A model generated the notes under the pieces. It had not been told where the DNA came from and ran no database searches. It saw nothing but the letters and a program-made list of their open reading frames with translations. A DNA stretch of 64,000 nucleotides from Flavobacterium hungaricum (lineage in GTDB: Bacteria; Bacteroidota; Bacteroidia; Flavobacteriales; Flavobacteriaceae), in contig NZ_PRDM01000002.1 in assembly GCF_015182285.1 (NCBI RefSeq), positions 930,001 to 994,000 on the forward strand, in the 5' to 3' direction. Positions 1 through 8,510 of the stretch are shown here, one piece after another. Position 1 is the first letter of the stretch. Every line of letters starts with the position of its first letter. Both the position numbers and the translations under genes were made by a program.

Positions 1-195
1 ATTTTAAGACGTCATTTTAGATATTTCGGATTTCTATTCTTATGGCCGTTAATTTTTGCTTACAGCCGTATTTATTTAGGCTTGCATTATCCAGGAGACA
101 TTTTAACAGGATATTTGTTTGGGGCTCTTTTTGGTTCACTTCTTTATTTAGTGTATCGAAAATTAAAACCGCAGTATTTTCCAGAGAAGGTATAG
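1..195 (+). CDS. PAP2-family phosphatase, C-terminal part
   Basis: The frame is open from the first base and ends at TAG 193-195, so only the last 64 residues are present. The visible piece has a membrane segment and the third phosphatase motif of the PAP2 superfamily, SRIYLGLHYPGD, with the catalytic His and supporting Asp of the SRxxxxxHxxxD signature. A second hydrophobic helix and a basic tail follow. Family members are integral membrane enzymes that remove phosphate from lipid phosphates such as undecaprenyl pyrophosphate or phosphatidate; the substrate here cannot be told. A strong hairpin terminator follows 65 bases downstream. Confidence 0.85.
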   Translation: MLRRHFRYFGFLFLWPLIFAYSRIYLGLHYPGDILTGYLFGALFGSLLYLVYRKLKPQYFPEKV

Positions 196-260
196 TTTTT
201 TTAAGCTGCTAAGTTTCTGAGGAGTTTACGTAATAAGTTCTAACAAAAATATTTTAATGA

Positions 261-288
261 CCTCCAGCTTCAGCTGGAGGTTTTTTTT
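261..288 (+). terminator. Rho-independent terminator after the PAP2 gene
   Basis: An 8-bp perfect stem (CCTCCAGC / GCTGGAGG) with a TTCA loop is followed by eight T residues. It is correctly placed to end the plus-strand PAP2 transcript. Confidence 0.85.
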
Positions 289-300
289 GTGTCCGAAAGA

Positions 301-346
301 AAAGGCTTTATCCGAAACTTTTGAGTTTGGGCTAAAGCCTTTTTTG
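301..346. terminator. Second hairpin, likely bidirectional terminator
   Basis: AAAGGCTTTA (301-310) pairs with TAAAGCCTTT (333-342) and T residues follow. Read on the minus strand it could end the PhyH-type gene that stops at 413. A third imperfect CCTCC/GGAGG hairpin lies at 361-381. Confidence 0.6.
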
Positions 347-412
347 TATTTAAACCGTAATCCTCCAGCTAAAGCAGGAGGCAATTGAGATTTATCAAAA
401 AAATATTTAAAT

Positions 413-1147
413 TTATTTTACCTGCGACACAGAGAATTCTAATTTTTCGCTCCATTCAATTCCTAGCGGCAATTCTTGTCGGCTGAATTCAATGTGTATT
501 ACTCTTCGTCTTTCGTTATTTGTGGTTTTATTGGAGGCATGAAAAAGTAAAGGTTTCATGATCATGATACCGCCTTTTTCAACTTCGCAAATCGTTTCTT
601 TTTCGTTTTCAAAATCAAGATTTTCAATTCGTAAAACCCCTTTTGAATGTGAATTGTTGATTACCTTTAAGGCGCCATTGTCTTTTGTTGTTTTATCAAT
701 ATGAATTCTAATCGTAAAATTATTTTCTAAAATTTCTGTAGAAGGCTGAACTGCAAACTGATTTTGTTTTACAGTCCAATTATGAAAATCATTGATTTCA
801 ATTTTCTTGTCAACAGAAATGGTTAAATCCTGATGATAAGCCACGAACCAATTTGATTTTTCAGGTTTATCAAAATAAATAGACTTCGTTATAAAAAAAC
901 CTTCGCCAAAAGTCGATGTTATGATATGCTGTAAATTTTCATTAAAGATAAAAGGCAGCGTTTCAGGAATTTCTTTGTGAAATTGTCTGATTGCAAATAA
1001 ATCTTCAGACTTTCTGAAAGTGCTGTTTTCGGGATTATTGGCAGTTTTGTTTTCAATTAAAGAAATTATATTTTCAATTTCATTTTCTGTAAAAACATTA
1101 TTTATTATCGAAAAACCTTCCTTGTCGATCTCGCTTATATGCGCCAT
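413..1147 (-). CDS. Phytanoyl-CoA dioxygenase (PhyH) family protein
   Basis: The 244-residue soluble protein has the pattern of a non-haem Fe(II)/2-oxoglutarate oxygenase of the PhyH family. The probable iron ligands are H105 and D107 in YHQDLT and H203 in LFHAS. An arginine in the NNERRRVIHIEF segment (about 213-215) would hold 2-oxoglutarate. A typical PhyH run, RIHIDKTTKDNGALKVI, lies at 147-163. Such enzymes hydroxylate small molecules, lipids or natural products; the substrate cannot be predicted. It is monocistronic and not obviously linked to its neighbours. The ATG at 1147 gives an N-terminus (HISEIDKEGFSIINNVF) that fits the family start. Confidence 0.8.
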   Translation of the reverse strand: MAHISEIDKEGFSIINNVFTENEIENIISLIENKTANNPENSTFRKSEDLFAIRQFHKEIPETLPFIFNENLQHIITSTFGEGFFITKSIYFDKPEKSNWFVAYHQDLTISVDKKIEINDFHNWTVKQNQFAVQPSTEILENNFTIRIHIDKTTKDNGALKVINNSHSKGVLRIENLDFENEKETICEVEKGGIMIMKPLLFHASNKTTNNERRRVIHIEFSRQELPLGIEWSEKLEFSVSQVK

Positions 1148-1217
1148 TGCAAATTAGTTTAAAGTATGAAAAGAAAAACCTTAGAACCTTAGTTTGTCAG
1201 AACCTCAGTGCCTTTAT

Positions 1218-1859
1218 CTAAAGTACCCTCGAAACCGTTAATCCATCACGAATAGGTAATAAAACCGTCTCCACTCTAGGATCATCTTTTAAGAGCTGAT
1301 TGTATTCTAAAAGGACTTTTGTACTTACGTCATTTGGATGCACCGGATCAAGAATTTTACCGCTCCACAAAACGTTGTCAGATAAAATAATACCGCCTTT
1401 ATTCATTTTAGGAACAATCATTTCCCAATAATTCAGATAATTTTCTTTATCAGCATCAATAAAAACCAAATCAAATTTTGCATCAAGATTAGGAATAATA
1501 TCGACAGCTTCACCCAAATGCTGAAAAATCTGTTTTCCCCAAGGAGAAGCATCAAAATATTTACGTTGAAAATCGACTAATTCTTCTTTAATATCGATAG
1601 TGTGGAGCTGACCGTTCTCCTGCATTCCTTCGCACAAGCATAAAGCTGCATAACCTGTATAAGTTCCGATTTCAAGAATATTAACCGGACGGATTAGTTT
1701 TGAGAGCATACTTAAAACACGGCCTTGAAAATGACCGCTCAGCATTCTTGGCAAAAGGATCTTTTGATAGGTTTCTTTGTTTAGTCTGGCAAGCAGTTCT
1801 GGTTCATTTTCAGAATGTTGTTCTATATAATCTTCTAATTCTTGAGAGATAAAATGCAT
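1218..1859 (-). CDS. Class I SAM-dependent O-methyltransferase
   Basis: The protein belongs to the small catechol-type O-methyltransferase family (COG4122). From the chosen start it is 213 residues with SAM-binding motif I EIGTYTG at about 63-69, the acidic metal-binding stretch DLVFIDADKENY at about 130-141, and DNVLWSG at about 161-167. These residues bind SAM and a divalent metal that positions a catechol-like substrate; the natural substrate is unknown. An in-frame ATG exists 12 codons upstream (1895), but a perfect TATTTTTG promoter element at 1885-1892 overlaps it, so the start at 1859 is preferred. A terminator separates it from the lipoprotein gene upstream in the same orientation. 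Confidence 0.9.
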   Translation of the reverse strand: MHFISQELEDYIEQHSENEPELLARLNKETYQKILLPRMLSGHFQGRVLSMLSKLIRPVNILEIGTYTGYAALCLCEGMQENGQLHTIDIKEELVDFQRKYFDASPWGKQIFQHLGEAVDIIPNLDAKFDLVFIDADKENYLNYWEMIVPKMNKGGIILSDNVLWSGKILDPVHPNDVSTKVLLEYNQLLKDDPRVETVLLPIRDGLTVSRVL

Positions 1860-1884
1860 TTGTAGTATATTCAAATTTAGATCG

Positions 1885-1892
1885 CAAAAATA
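1885..1892 (-). promoter_or_regulatory. Candidate -7 promoter element of the O-methyltransferase gene
   Basis: The minus strand reads TATTTTTG, an exact match to the Bacteroidota TAnnTTTG element. The expected transcript start near 1880 leaves a leader of about 20 bases to the ATG at 1859. No clear -33 TTG is seen. Confidence 0.55.
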
Positions 1893-1927
1893 CAAAAAAA
1901 AGAATCTAGATTTTGGACATAAAAAAA

Positions 1928-1949
1928 GCCATTCAAACTAGTGAATGGC
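1928..1949 (-). terminator. Terminator downstream of the KDA-repeat lipoprotein gene
   Basis: An 8-bp perfect stem GCCATTCA / TGAATGGC has a six-base loop. Read on the minus strand it is followed by seven T residues, about 25 bases after the stop codon of the lipoprotein gene. Confidence 0.8.
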
Positions 1950-1973
1950 TTTCGGTTATTAGCTTTTAAATTG

Positions 1974-2372
1974 TTATTTTTTCAAAGCTTCATTTACTTC
2001 TTTTGCTGTTTTTACAGTTCCGTCTTTAGCTGCTTTCGCTGCATTTTCAACTTTTTGCGCACCTTTTTTAGTGGCATCTTTCACATCATCAGCTGTTTTT
2101 TTTGCAGCAGCTTCAACATCATTTGCCGCTTTTTTTGTAGCATCTTTTACGTCGGTTGCTGCGTTTTGTGTAGCGTCTTTTGCTTTAGCAGCAGCACTTT
2201 CGGCTTTGCTCACAGCACTGTCTTTAACTTCTTCAATGTCTGTAGTAAGTGTGTCAACTTTGTTTCCAAGAGTTAATTCGTCTTCTGCAGTTTTTGGTTC
2301 TTTCTTCTCGCAAGATTGAACAGCAAATGCCAATAAAGCAATAATGGCTAAGCTTAAAATTTGTTTTTTCAT
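1974..2372 (-). CDS. Ala/Lys-rich repeat lipoprotein
   Basis: The start used gives MKKQ and a type II signal peptide with lipobox FAVQSC; a second ATG lies two codons upstream. The mature part is almost entirely helical, with imperfect 11-residue repeats of the type KDATKKAANDV from about residue 55 to the end, similar in look to LEA-like or apolipoprotein-like amphipathic helices. No catalytic motif is present. It is probably an outer-membrane or periplasmic lipoprotein of structural or stress-related role, but function is inferred only from composition. Long open frames on the opposite strand are by-products of the repeat composition. It stands alone with its own terminator. Confidence 0.75.
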   Translation of the reverse strand: MKKQILSLAIIALLAFAVQSCEKKEPKTAEDELTLGNKVDTLTTDIEEVKDSAVSKAESAAAKAKDATQNAATDVKDATKKAANDVEAAAKKTADDVKDATKKGAQKVENAAKAAKDGTVKTAKEVNEALKK

Positions 2373-2548
2373 AATCAATTTTTTTTAGGTTGATAAAATC
2401 TAAAGGTTAAATGGCTGAAAAATAAAAATACAAATTTTAAAATGATTGAGCTCTTTGTAAGATTACTTTTCTTTTGAGAGCAAAACAATTCTTGTGCCAA
2501 ATTTTTTCATTTTTGTTGTAGTGTTCAATTTTTTTGTAAGTTGAAAAT

Positions 2549-3100
2549 TTAATTTTTGTACAAGGTAAAATCTATTACTATTTCATCTTTCACTTTTATT
2601 AAGCCGCCCATTTTTACTGGCGGTTCTAGTCCGATATCTGAAAAATTTATATTAAAGCTTCCTTGGATTTTATTGTCTGAAGTTTTTAAAATGAAGTCTT
2701 TGTATTTAAGAGTTTTATCTGTTATTGCAAACGTAAGATTGCATCTATAGTTTTTAGCACAAGGCTTAATGTCAGAAATTGTAACAAAGCTGTTGGGGTA
2801 TTTTTTGACTTTAACGGTAGACTGAAGATCTTTGGTCATGATTCTATTTTTGCAGTCAAATGCAGACATAGGAATCTGAGCAGAAATACTGTTCTTTTTA
2901 TTTAGGTTCAAAAAAATACTATCATTTTTTATCAATGAATTGTCACAATTGTAATCCCCTACGGTTGATTTTCCTTTAATTTTAATTTCAATTTTATTGA
3001 TAATCAAAACTACGTCATCATTGTTAAGGGAGGGCTTGGTACTCCCTAAGCAGCAGAAGAGTACCAGTCCCAAGAATCCAATTATGCCTAAGTTTTTCAT
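2549..3100 (-). CDS. YceI-like domain protein, divergent
   Basis: The 183-residue protein has a hydrophobic N-terminus with two cysteines (LFCCLG, possible lipobox) and a YceI-like lipocalin fold. The features that show this are the ISAQIPMSAFDCKNRIM segment, the VKKYPNSFVTISD strand and the closing FNINFSDIGLEPPVKMGG ... IDFTLYKN strands. YceI family members bind isoprenoid-type lipids in the periplasm. It is the last gene of a minus-strand run behind an outer-membrane barrel (8-bp gap) and two clearer YceI proteins. It has diverged strongly from those two and may bind a different ligand. Confidence 0.75.
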   Translation of the reverse strand: MKNLGIIGFLGLVLFCCLGSTKPSLNNDDVVLIINKIEIKIKGKSTVGDYNCDNSLIKNDSIFLNLNKKNSISAQIPMSAFDCKNRIMTKDLQSTVKVKKYPNSFVTISDIKPCAKNYRCNLTFAITDKTLKYKDFILKTSDNKIQGSFNINFSDIGLEPPVKMGGLIKVKDEIVIDFTLYKN

Positions 3101-3108
3101 GGTAAAAA

Positions 3109-4497
3109 TTAGAAAGTGATCACAGCTTCAAACATTAGACCGTTGAATTCCCCTTTATAAAAATCGTTTGGTATTGCACCGTTAAATTGAGCAAAGTTTT
3201 TATAGTTTTGATCTACATACTCCAATTTTGCCAAAATATTTTTAGTCATAAACCATCCAGCAGCAGCTTCGAATCTGTTAATTTGGATGTTTTGAGTGTT
3301 AGCGTTTGCTAATTTCCCGTCAACTAAATTGTATTTTCCGCCAATGTAGAATCTTTCATCTTTACCAAATCGGTAAACAATATCACCAACGTATTGATTA
3401 ACTTTACGAGTATCATCTGTACCTTTGTAGTCTCCTCCAGAAGTAAATTCTAAAGTTCCAAAAAACTCAAGACCTTTGTATTTGATAAATGGGTTAATCA
3501 TATAAGATGTTGCCCAGTTACCGTACGCAGGATTAAACCTTCCCGTGTCTTTGTTTGCTTCTGCATCTACGTTGTTTGCTACTGCTGTAACAGCTCCTGT
3601 TGCAGGGTCGATCACAGTATAGTCAGCATGAGTCATTACACTAAAGAAACGGCTTCCTGCTCTGTCAGAAGAATACAAGTTTCCGCTTGAGTTCGCTGTA
3701 TGATAATAAGATCCTGTTAATCTAATTCTTAGATCATCGTTGATTTGTTTGTCCCAGCCTAATTTTGCGAGGATACTAGGGCTTATTACAGTATTGTTAT
3801 CTGGTTTTGCGGCTGTAGGTGTTCCAGGTATAATCTCTACAACGTTTTGATTTAGTTTAGAGTTGGTAACTCCAATCATACTTACAAATCCTGATCTGTT
3901 ATAGTAAACTTCGGCTCCCATTTCTGTGATAAAAGCATCCATAATATTGTTTCCAATGAATGGATTCATGAAAGCATTTCCGTTATCAGATCTTCTAAAG
4001 TGAGCGTCACCATAGTTGTTCTCCATCTGACCGATTTTAATAGTTGTGTATTTCATGAAATCGGCAAGGAAATCTTTCTGAATGAAATCTAATTTATCAA
4101 TTTGTAAATAACCGCCTTTTACCCAAGTTTCGTGATGGTGTCTAGACGCTAAGTAGATATCCAGATTTACACGTACACCATCATATAATTGAGCGCCAAT
4201 TGTAAAGTTGGCATTTGGAAGGTTAAAGTTATTGGTTAGATTGTTTAATCTGTAGTTAGGCGCTGTGGCTAAATCCTTTTGTTCGTTAAAAGATTTTACT
4301 GCTTGAAATTGAAGTGCAAAAGCAGCCCCCATATCCACACTCAATCCTTTGAAGGCAACAGTATCTTTTTTAACATCAAATTGGTTGATGCCTTTTTGAT
4401 TTCTTGGAATTTGGTTTTGAATTTGCCCAAAACTGACTTGAGCATTGACAGCAAACGTAGTAATTAAGGTTGCAAATAGAGCATAAATCTTCTTCAT
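3109..4497 (-). CDS. Outer-membrane porin-like beta-barrel protein
   Basis: The 462-residue protein has a signal peptide cleaved after FAVNA. The mature part shows alternating amphipathic strands, a high content of Gly, Asn, Tyr and Phe, and ends in a phenylalanine (FEAVITF), as outer-membrane barrels do. The closest architecture is the porin/OprO-like class of about 400-450 residues. A histidine cluster ASRHHHETW near residue 119 could bind metal. It lies 5 bases after a YceI gene and 8 bases before another, so the four genes look like one transcript. A substrate cannot be assigned; the context suggests passage or anchoring of a lipid or organic solute handled by the YceI proteins. Confidence 0.8.
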   Translation of the reverse strand: MKKIYALFATLITTFAVNAQVSFGQIQNQIPRNQKGINQFDVKKDTVAFKGLSVDMGAAFALQFQAVKSFNEQKDLATAPNYRLNNLTNNFNLPNANFTIGAQLYDGVRVNLDIYLASRHHHETWVKGGYLQIDKLDFIQKDFLADFMKYTTIKIGQMENNYGDAHFRRSDNGNAFMNPFIGNNIMDAFITEMGAEVYYNRSGFVSMIGVTNSKLNQNVVEIIPGTPTAAKPDNNTVISPSILAKLGWDKQINDDLRIRLTGSYYHTANSSGNLYSSDRAGSRFFSVMTHADYTVIDPATGAVTAVANNVDAEANKDTGRFNPAYGNWATSYMINPFIKYKGLEFFGTLEFTSGGDYKGTDDTRKVNQYVGDIVYRFGKDERFYIGGKYNLVDGKLANANTQNIQINRFEAAAGWFMTKNILAKLEYVDQNYKNFAQFNGAIPNDFYKGEFNGLMFEAVITF

Positions 4498-4502
4498 GGC
4501 TG

Positions 4503-5072
4503 TTATAAATTAAAGGTTAAATTAAATTTTATGGTTAGGTCTTGTCCTGTTTTAATAGTTCCCAGCATTGCAGTTGGAGATTTCATTCCAAATTCTGTAA
4601 AAGTGATTTTGTTAGATCCCTGTAAGTTCAGCCCGTCTTTTGTAACAGTGGTTTTTACAGTTGTTTTATAGACTTTGCTGACTCCTGCGATAGTATAAGT
4701 TCCAGTTAGTTCCCAAGTAGTTTCGTTTACTTTTTCCACAGATTTTAAAACGTATTTAATGGTTTTGTTTTTGTCTGTTTTTAGAGTTTCGTAAGCCACT
4801 TTGTCCATGCTTTTTTTCTCGCTTTTAACAGTTTCTGCTGGAAGGGTCACTGTTAATGACTCGATATCTGTAAGTTTAGAATTAGCAATTGTTAAGTTAG
4901 CGGTTCCTGTTCCAGATGCCGATTTCATTTCCCAATCGTGTAATGTTGAAGTTCCGGCAACAGCAAAAGTCGATTTACTGTCTAAGCTGTATGATTTTTG
5001 TGCATTTACAAATGAAGTCATTCCTAAAAATGCAAGTACAAGTGCGAATAATTGTAATGTGTTGCTTTTCAT
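4503..5072 (-). CDS. YceI family periplasmic protein
   Basis: The start used is MKSN; another ATG lies three codons upstream. A signal peptide is cleaved at VNAQ. The mature domain is a full YceI lipocalin-like fold: YSLDSKSTFAVAGTSTLHDW at its N-terminus, TWELTGTYTIAGVSK in the middle and ITFTEFGMKSPTAMLG near the end. Family members bind polyprenyl lipids. It is about 60 percent alike by eye to the next YceI gene upstream, so the two are a recent tandem duplication. It precedes the porin-like gene by 5 bases. Confidence 0.9.
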   Translation of the reverse strand: MKSNTLQLFALVLAFLGMTSFVNAQKSYSLDSKSTFAVAGTSTLHDWEMKSASGTGTANLTIANSKLTDIESLTVTLPAETVKSEKKSMDKVAYETLKTDKNKTIKYVLKSVEKVNETTWELTGTYTIAGVSKVYKTTVKTTVTKDGLNLQGSNKITFTEFGMKSPTAMLGTIKTGQDLTIKFNLTFNL

Positions 5073-5200
5073 TTTTGTCATGTTTTATTAAGTTGATAAT
5101 TTGGGTTGTTATTTTAGTACTAAGAATATTGTTGTGATTTGTTTGAACACTTCGTTAGAAGTGTGCCCAATAAAATCATAATTGAGCTTTTTTTGTTGAA

Positions 5201-5797
5201 TTAATTAATAACCAGTACGTTATCGTTTTTTGCGTAATCGATCAGAAAGAGATTGAAAATCACAGTTAAATCTTTCCCTGCTTTTACAACTCCCAAGGCA
5301 GCTTTTGGAGGCGCCATTTCAAAATCTGCAAAAGTGATTTGATTTGAACCTTGAAATTTCACTAAGCCATTGTTCGCTGTTATATTGACCATTGTTTTAT
5401 AATCTCTGCTGACACCTGCAATAGTGAAAGTCCCGTTTAGCTCCCAGGTATTTTCGTTTATTTTTTGAGCAGATTTCAAAACGTATTCAATGTATTTATT
5501 AGTTTTTGTGTCCAAAGCCTCATAAGCGACATCATCCATGCTGGTTTTACTGCTTTTCAAGCTTTCTGCTAATAGAATAACTTTTAGGCTGTTGATTCCA
5601 GTTAGTTTAGAGTCTTTAACCGTTAATGTAGCGTTACCAGTTCCTTCTGTAGATCTCATTACCCAATCATGAACTGTAGAAGTTCCGGCAACTTCAAAAG
5701 TTGATCTAGAATCTACTGTATAATTTCTTTGAGCATTTACTTGGAATGTCAATGTGCTAATCAGTACTGTTAAGAAAATTGCTTTAATCGTTTTCAT
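5201..5797 (-). CDS. YceI family periplasmic protein, tandem paralogue
   Basis: The 198-residue protein has signal peptide cleavage at VNAQ and the same YceI landmarks as its neighbour (STFEVAGTSTVHDW, TWELNGTFTIAGVSRDYKT, ITFADFEMAPPKAALG). It differs by a longer C-terminal tail after the last strand, LIDYAKNDNVLVIN, where its paralogue stops at FNLTFNL. It is the first gene of the minus-strand run; the 128-base gap to the next gene may hold a second promoter. A possible TACATTTG promoter element lies at 5884-5891, about 85 bases upstream. Confidence 0.9.
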   Translation of the reverse strand: MKTIKAIFLTVLISTLTFQVNAQRNYTVDSRSTFEVAGTSTVHDWVMRSTEGTGNATLTVKDSKLTGINSLKVILLAESLKSSKTSMDDVAYEALDTKTNKYIEYVLKSAQKINENTWELNGTFTIAGVSRDYKTMVNITANNGLVKFQGSNQITFADFEMAPPKAALGVVKAGKDLTVIFNLFLIDYAKNDNVLVIN

Positions 5798-6257
5798 TTT
5801 GATGCGGTATTTAGTTATTCATTTTAGATCTTTTATTGCTTCTCTTTTTTTTGAGATAGACAATTAGTATCTTTTTGTTGTATCAAATGTATTATGTATG
5901 CCTGCCATCGGGCATGATAAAAATCATTGTTAAAATTTTATTAAATGCTTACTATCAAAGGAGAAGCGCGGTTTTGTAAATAGGATAGTTTTGTCTTTAA
6001 AAACGATGTCTGGATTAATTATTTGTTAGTCAATTAATTATGTGAATAGCGTTTTCGGGTTTACTCCAGATTATTTTATAAAAAAATAAATTTGAAGAAG
6101 AGATTTCAACAGTGATAAAAAAAATCAGTATTTACGGGCTTTGAGCCTTAATATAACGATTGAAATTTTGTAGAAATTTTTTTTCGATTTTTTTGAATTT
6201 CAATAAGATTGGATTTAAAAAACAGAAAAAAATAACAAAAGTGCTTAACTTTGCAGC
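5798..6257. other. Intergenic region between the YceI run and rlmN
   Basis: A 460-base AT-rich stretch between divergent genes. It holds a possible minus-strand -7 element (TACATTTG, 5884-5891) for the YceI run and a plus-strand TAACTTTG (6246-6253) for rlmN. No gene, tRNA or conserved RNA was recognised in the rest. Confidence 0.5.
6246..6253 (+). promoter_or_regulatory. Candidate -7 promoter element of rlmN
   Basis: TAACTTTG matches TAnnTTTG exactly. The expected transcript start (about 6257-6259) coincides with the first ATG at 6258, so the mRNA would be leaderless or begin at the ATG two codons later (6264). Confidence 0.5.
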
Positions 6258-7310
6258 ATGCAAATGGAGAAAAAAGACATACGAGCGTTATCAAAAGAGC
6301 AGCTTCGCGATTTTTTTGTTGAAAATGGAGATAAAGCTTTTCGCGGCAATCAGGTTTACGAGTGGCTGTGGAGCAAAGGAGCTCATAGTTTTGAAGACAT
6401 GACAAATGTAGCCAAGGCTACTAGATCGATGCTTGAAAACAGCTTTGTGATCAATCATATTAAAGTTGATACAATGCAGAAAAGCGCAGACGGAACAGTA
6501 AAGAACGCTGTTCGTCTTCATGACGGACTTGTGGTTGAGTCTGTTTTAATTCCAACCGATACTAGAACGACCGCTTGTGTTTCTAGTCAAGTTGGTTGTA
6601 GTTTAGACTGTAATTTCTGTGCAACCGCAAGATTAAAAAGAATGCGTAATCTAGAACCTGGCGAAATTTACGACCAAGTTTTAGCAATTGATAAAGAAAG
6701 CCGTTTGTACTACAATCATCCGCTTTCGAATATCGTTTTTATGGGAATGGGAGAACCTTTAATGAATTATAATAATTTGATTAAAGCGATCGATATGATC
6801 ACTTCAGAAGAAGGTTTGGGAATGTCTGCAAAACGAATCATGGTTTCGACTTCTGGAATTCCAAAAATGATCAAAAAAATGGCCGATGATGATGTGAAGT
6901 TTAAATTGGCAGTTTCCCTTCATTCTGCAATTGATGAAACCCGTGCCCGCATTATGCCTTTCAGTAAAAACTTTCCTTTAAAAGATTTACGAGAAGCCTT
7001 AGAATATTGGTATAGAAAAACGAAAAGTAAAGTTTCATACGAATATGTAGTTTGGAAAGGTATCAACGATGATAAAGCGTCTATTGATGCTTTGGTGAAA
7101 TTCTGCAAATACGTTCCTTGTAAAGTTAATTTAATTGAATACAATCCAATTGACGATGGAGAATTCCAGCAAGCTTCAGAAGAATCAATTTTGGCTTACA
7201 TAAAAGCTTTAGAAAATATTGGAATAGTGGTGAAAGTAAGAAGAAGCAGAGGAAAAGACATCGATGCTGCCTGCGGACAATTAGCAAACAAAGAAGCAGA
7301 AACAATATAA
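6258..7310 (+). CDS. rlmN: 23S rRNA / tRNA adenine-C2 methyltransferase RlmN
   Basis: A radical SAM enzyme that methylates C2 of A2503 in 23S rRNA and of A37 in some tRNAs. The CxxxCxxC iron-sulfur motif is C114-C118-C121 (CSLDCNFC), followed by MGMGEPLMNYNN, and the C-terminal ACGQL holds the conserved C339 that forms the methyl-carrying thioether. The 350-residue length is usual. The start is either MQMEKKD (6258) or the Met two codons later. It is solitary; a bidirectional terminator lies 120 bases downstream. Confidence 0.97.
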   Translation: MQMEKKDIRALSKEQLRDFFVENGDKAFRGNQVYEWLWSKGAHSFEDMTNVAKATRSMLENSFVINHIKVDTMQKSADGTVKNAVRLHDGLVVESVLIPTDTRTTACVSSQVGCSLDCNFCATARLKRMRNLEPGEIYDQVLAIDKESRLYYNHPLSNIVFMGMGEPLMNYNNLIKAIDMITSEEGLGMSAKRIMVSTSGIPKMIKKMADDDVKFKLAVSLHSAIDETRARIMPFSKNFPLKDLREALEYWYRKTKSKVSYEYVVWKGINDDKASIDALVKFCKYVPCKVNLIEYNPIDDGEFQQASEESILAYIKALENIGIVVKVRRSRGKDIDAACGQLANKEAETI

Positions 7311-7429
7311 GCAGCGAGAAAAATATGTCAAGAAATATAATCCGTTAGGATTATCTCGTTGGTAGAAAAAAAATAATTGCGTCAAGAGAATATGTCCTAT
7401 CGGGACATTTGACCGCAGCAATGGTAAAC

Positions 7430-7478
7430 AAAAAAGCATTAAAAACGAGAAAAATCTTGTCTTTAATGCTTTTTTTTG
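7430..7478. terminator. Bidirectional terminator between rlmN and a lipoprotein gene
   Basis: AAGCATTAAA (7435-7444) pairs with TTTAATGCTT (7462-7471). The left arm is preceded by A residues and the right arm followed by seven or more T residues, so it works in both directions for the two convergent genes. Confidence 0.8.
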
Positions 7479-7491
7479 GGCAAAAAGGATT

Positions 7492-8355
7492 TTATTTTTT
7501 CAAATCTATTTCTTCTGTAACCCCGTTTTTTGTTACTGTTGCAAGCGTATTACATTCTCCATTTCCATAATCAATCACAGCCGAAGCGTCATTTTTGGTT
7601 ACGGATACAATACCTTTTACAGCAAAAGATTTTCTGCAGGACGCTTTAAATTCTAAAGGAGTTGTAATTTCTGCCGAAAAAGTATCTCCGTTAGGAAAAG
7701 TAGTCGTGTCGCTTCCTGTTACCACAAAAGCATTGTCGTCCCAGTCAAACCAAGTATCGTAACCAGAAGTCATTTCTTTAACCAAAGAACCTTTTCTCGT
7801 ATATACTTTTCCATCATCAAAAGTAATCGTTAAATCTATTGAGGCTGTCGAGACAGGATGAGGCGTAACCAGAATATTAGTCTCTTTAATAGTTCTTACA
7901 ATACTTTTACTTCCCTGCAGTTTTTTACCATTATGATAAAAACCTTCAAAAGTGTAACTAATAGTTTGTGTAGAAGAGCTGAAATCATTAGAAAACGAAA
8001 CCACCATTTTTCCTTTTACAGTATTTCCATTATTCAAAGTACAGCCTTCAATTCCAAAATCTACCGTTTTAGTCCACGTATTGTTGGTCAAAACCGTGGT
8101 TATAGTGGCGCAGCTTGGCAGGAAATTTTTTATGGGTCCGCCTGCTTTTGCTGTTATGTTAAGCTGTGAATTAAATTGATCTTCAGCAATATTTGTAATA
8201 TCTTCTACAGAAGCGTCGATTTTAGAATTCGTAATAATCTCTTCGTTTGTAATCTTTGCACTAGAGCCGTCATTTGTTTTTTCATCAGAATTACAGCTGA
8301 TAAAAAAAGACAATGTAATCATACATGTTCCAATTAATAAAAATTTTGTTTTCAT
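7492..8355 (-). CDS. Hypothetical lipoprotein
   Basis: The 287-residue protein starts with a type II signal peptide and lipobox FFISC (Cys at about 21) followed by the NSDEK type acidic sorting stretch common for surface or outer-membrane lipoproteins of Bacteroidota. The mature part is beta-rich with many Thr and Asp and two Cys pairs (around SCATITT and GCTLNNG, and later SCRKS and GNGECN). No known domain was recognised. It converges on rlmN and shares its terminator. Confidence 0.7.
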   Translation of the reverse strand: MKTKFLLIGTCMITLSFFISCNSDEKTNDGSSAKITNEEIITNSKIDASVEDITNIAEDQFNSQLNITAKAGGPIKNFLPSCATITTVLTNNTWTKTVDFGIEGCTLNNGNTVKGKMVVSFSNDFSSSTQTISYTFEGFYHNGKKLQGSKSIVRTIKETNILVTPHPVSTASIDLTITFDDGKVYTRKGSLVKEMTSGYDTWFDWDDNAFVVTGSDTTTFPNGDTFSAEITTPLEFKASCRKSFAVKGIVSVTKNDASAVIDYGNGECNTLATVTKNGVTEEIDLKK

Positions 8356-8494
8356 AAAATAAATAGTTTGGGTTCTTAATTAATGAATTCAAATCAGTAT
8401 TAGTTAGAGCTATTTTTGGAGGTTATTTTTAGATTAGTTCATAAAATATTAAAATCCTAACCTAAAATACACAACGTATTTTTATTAAAAATAG

Positions 8495-8502
8495 TATATT
8501 TG
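8495..8502 (+). promoter_or_regulatory. Candidate -7 promoter element of the polyprenyl synthase gene
   Basis: TATATTTG matches TAnnTTTG exactly and lies only 8 bases before the ATG at 8511. This predicts a leader of 3-5 bases. Confidence 0.5.
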
Positions 8503-8510
8503 GAACCTAA

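Noticed and set aside
1941..2319. Two long plus-strand open frames opposite the lipoprotein gene
   Set aside because: They arise from the Ala/Lys codon repeats of the minus-strand gene; their products are Ser/Phe/Cys-rich with no natural composition.
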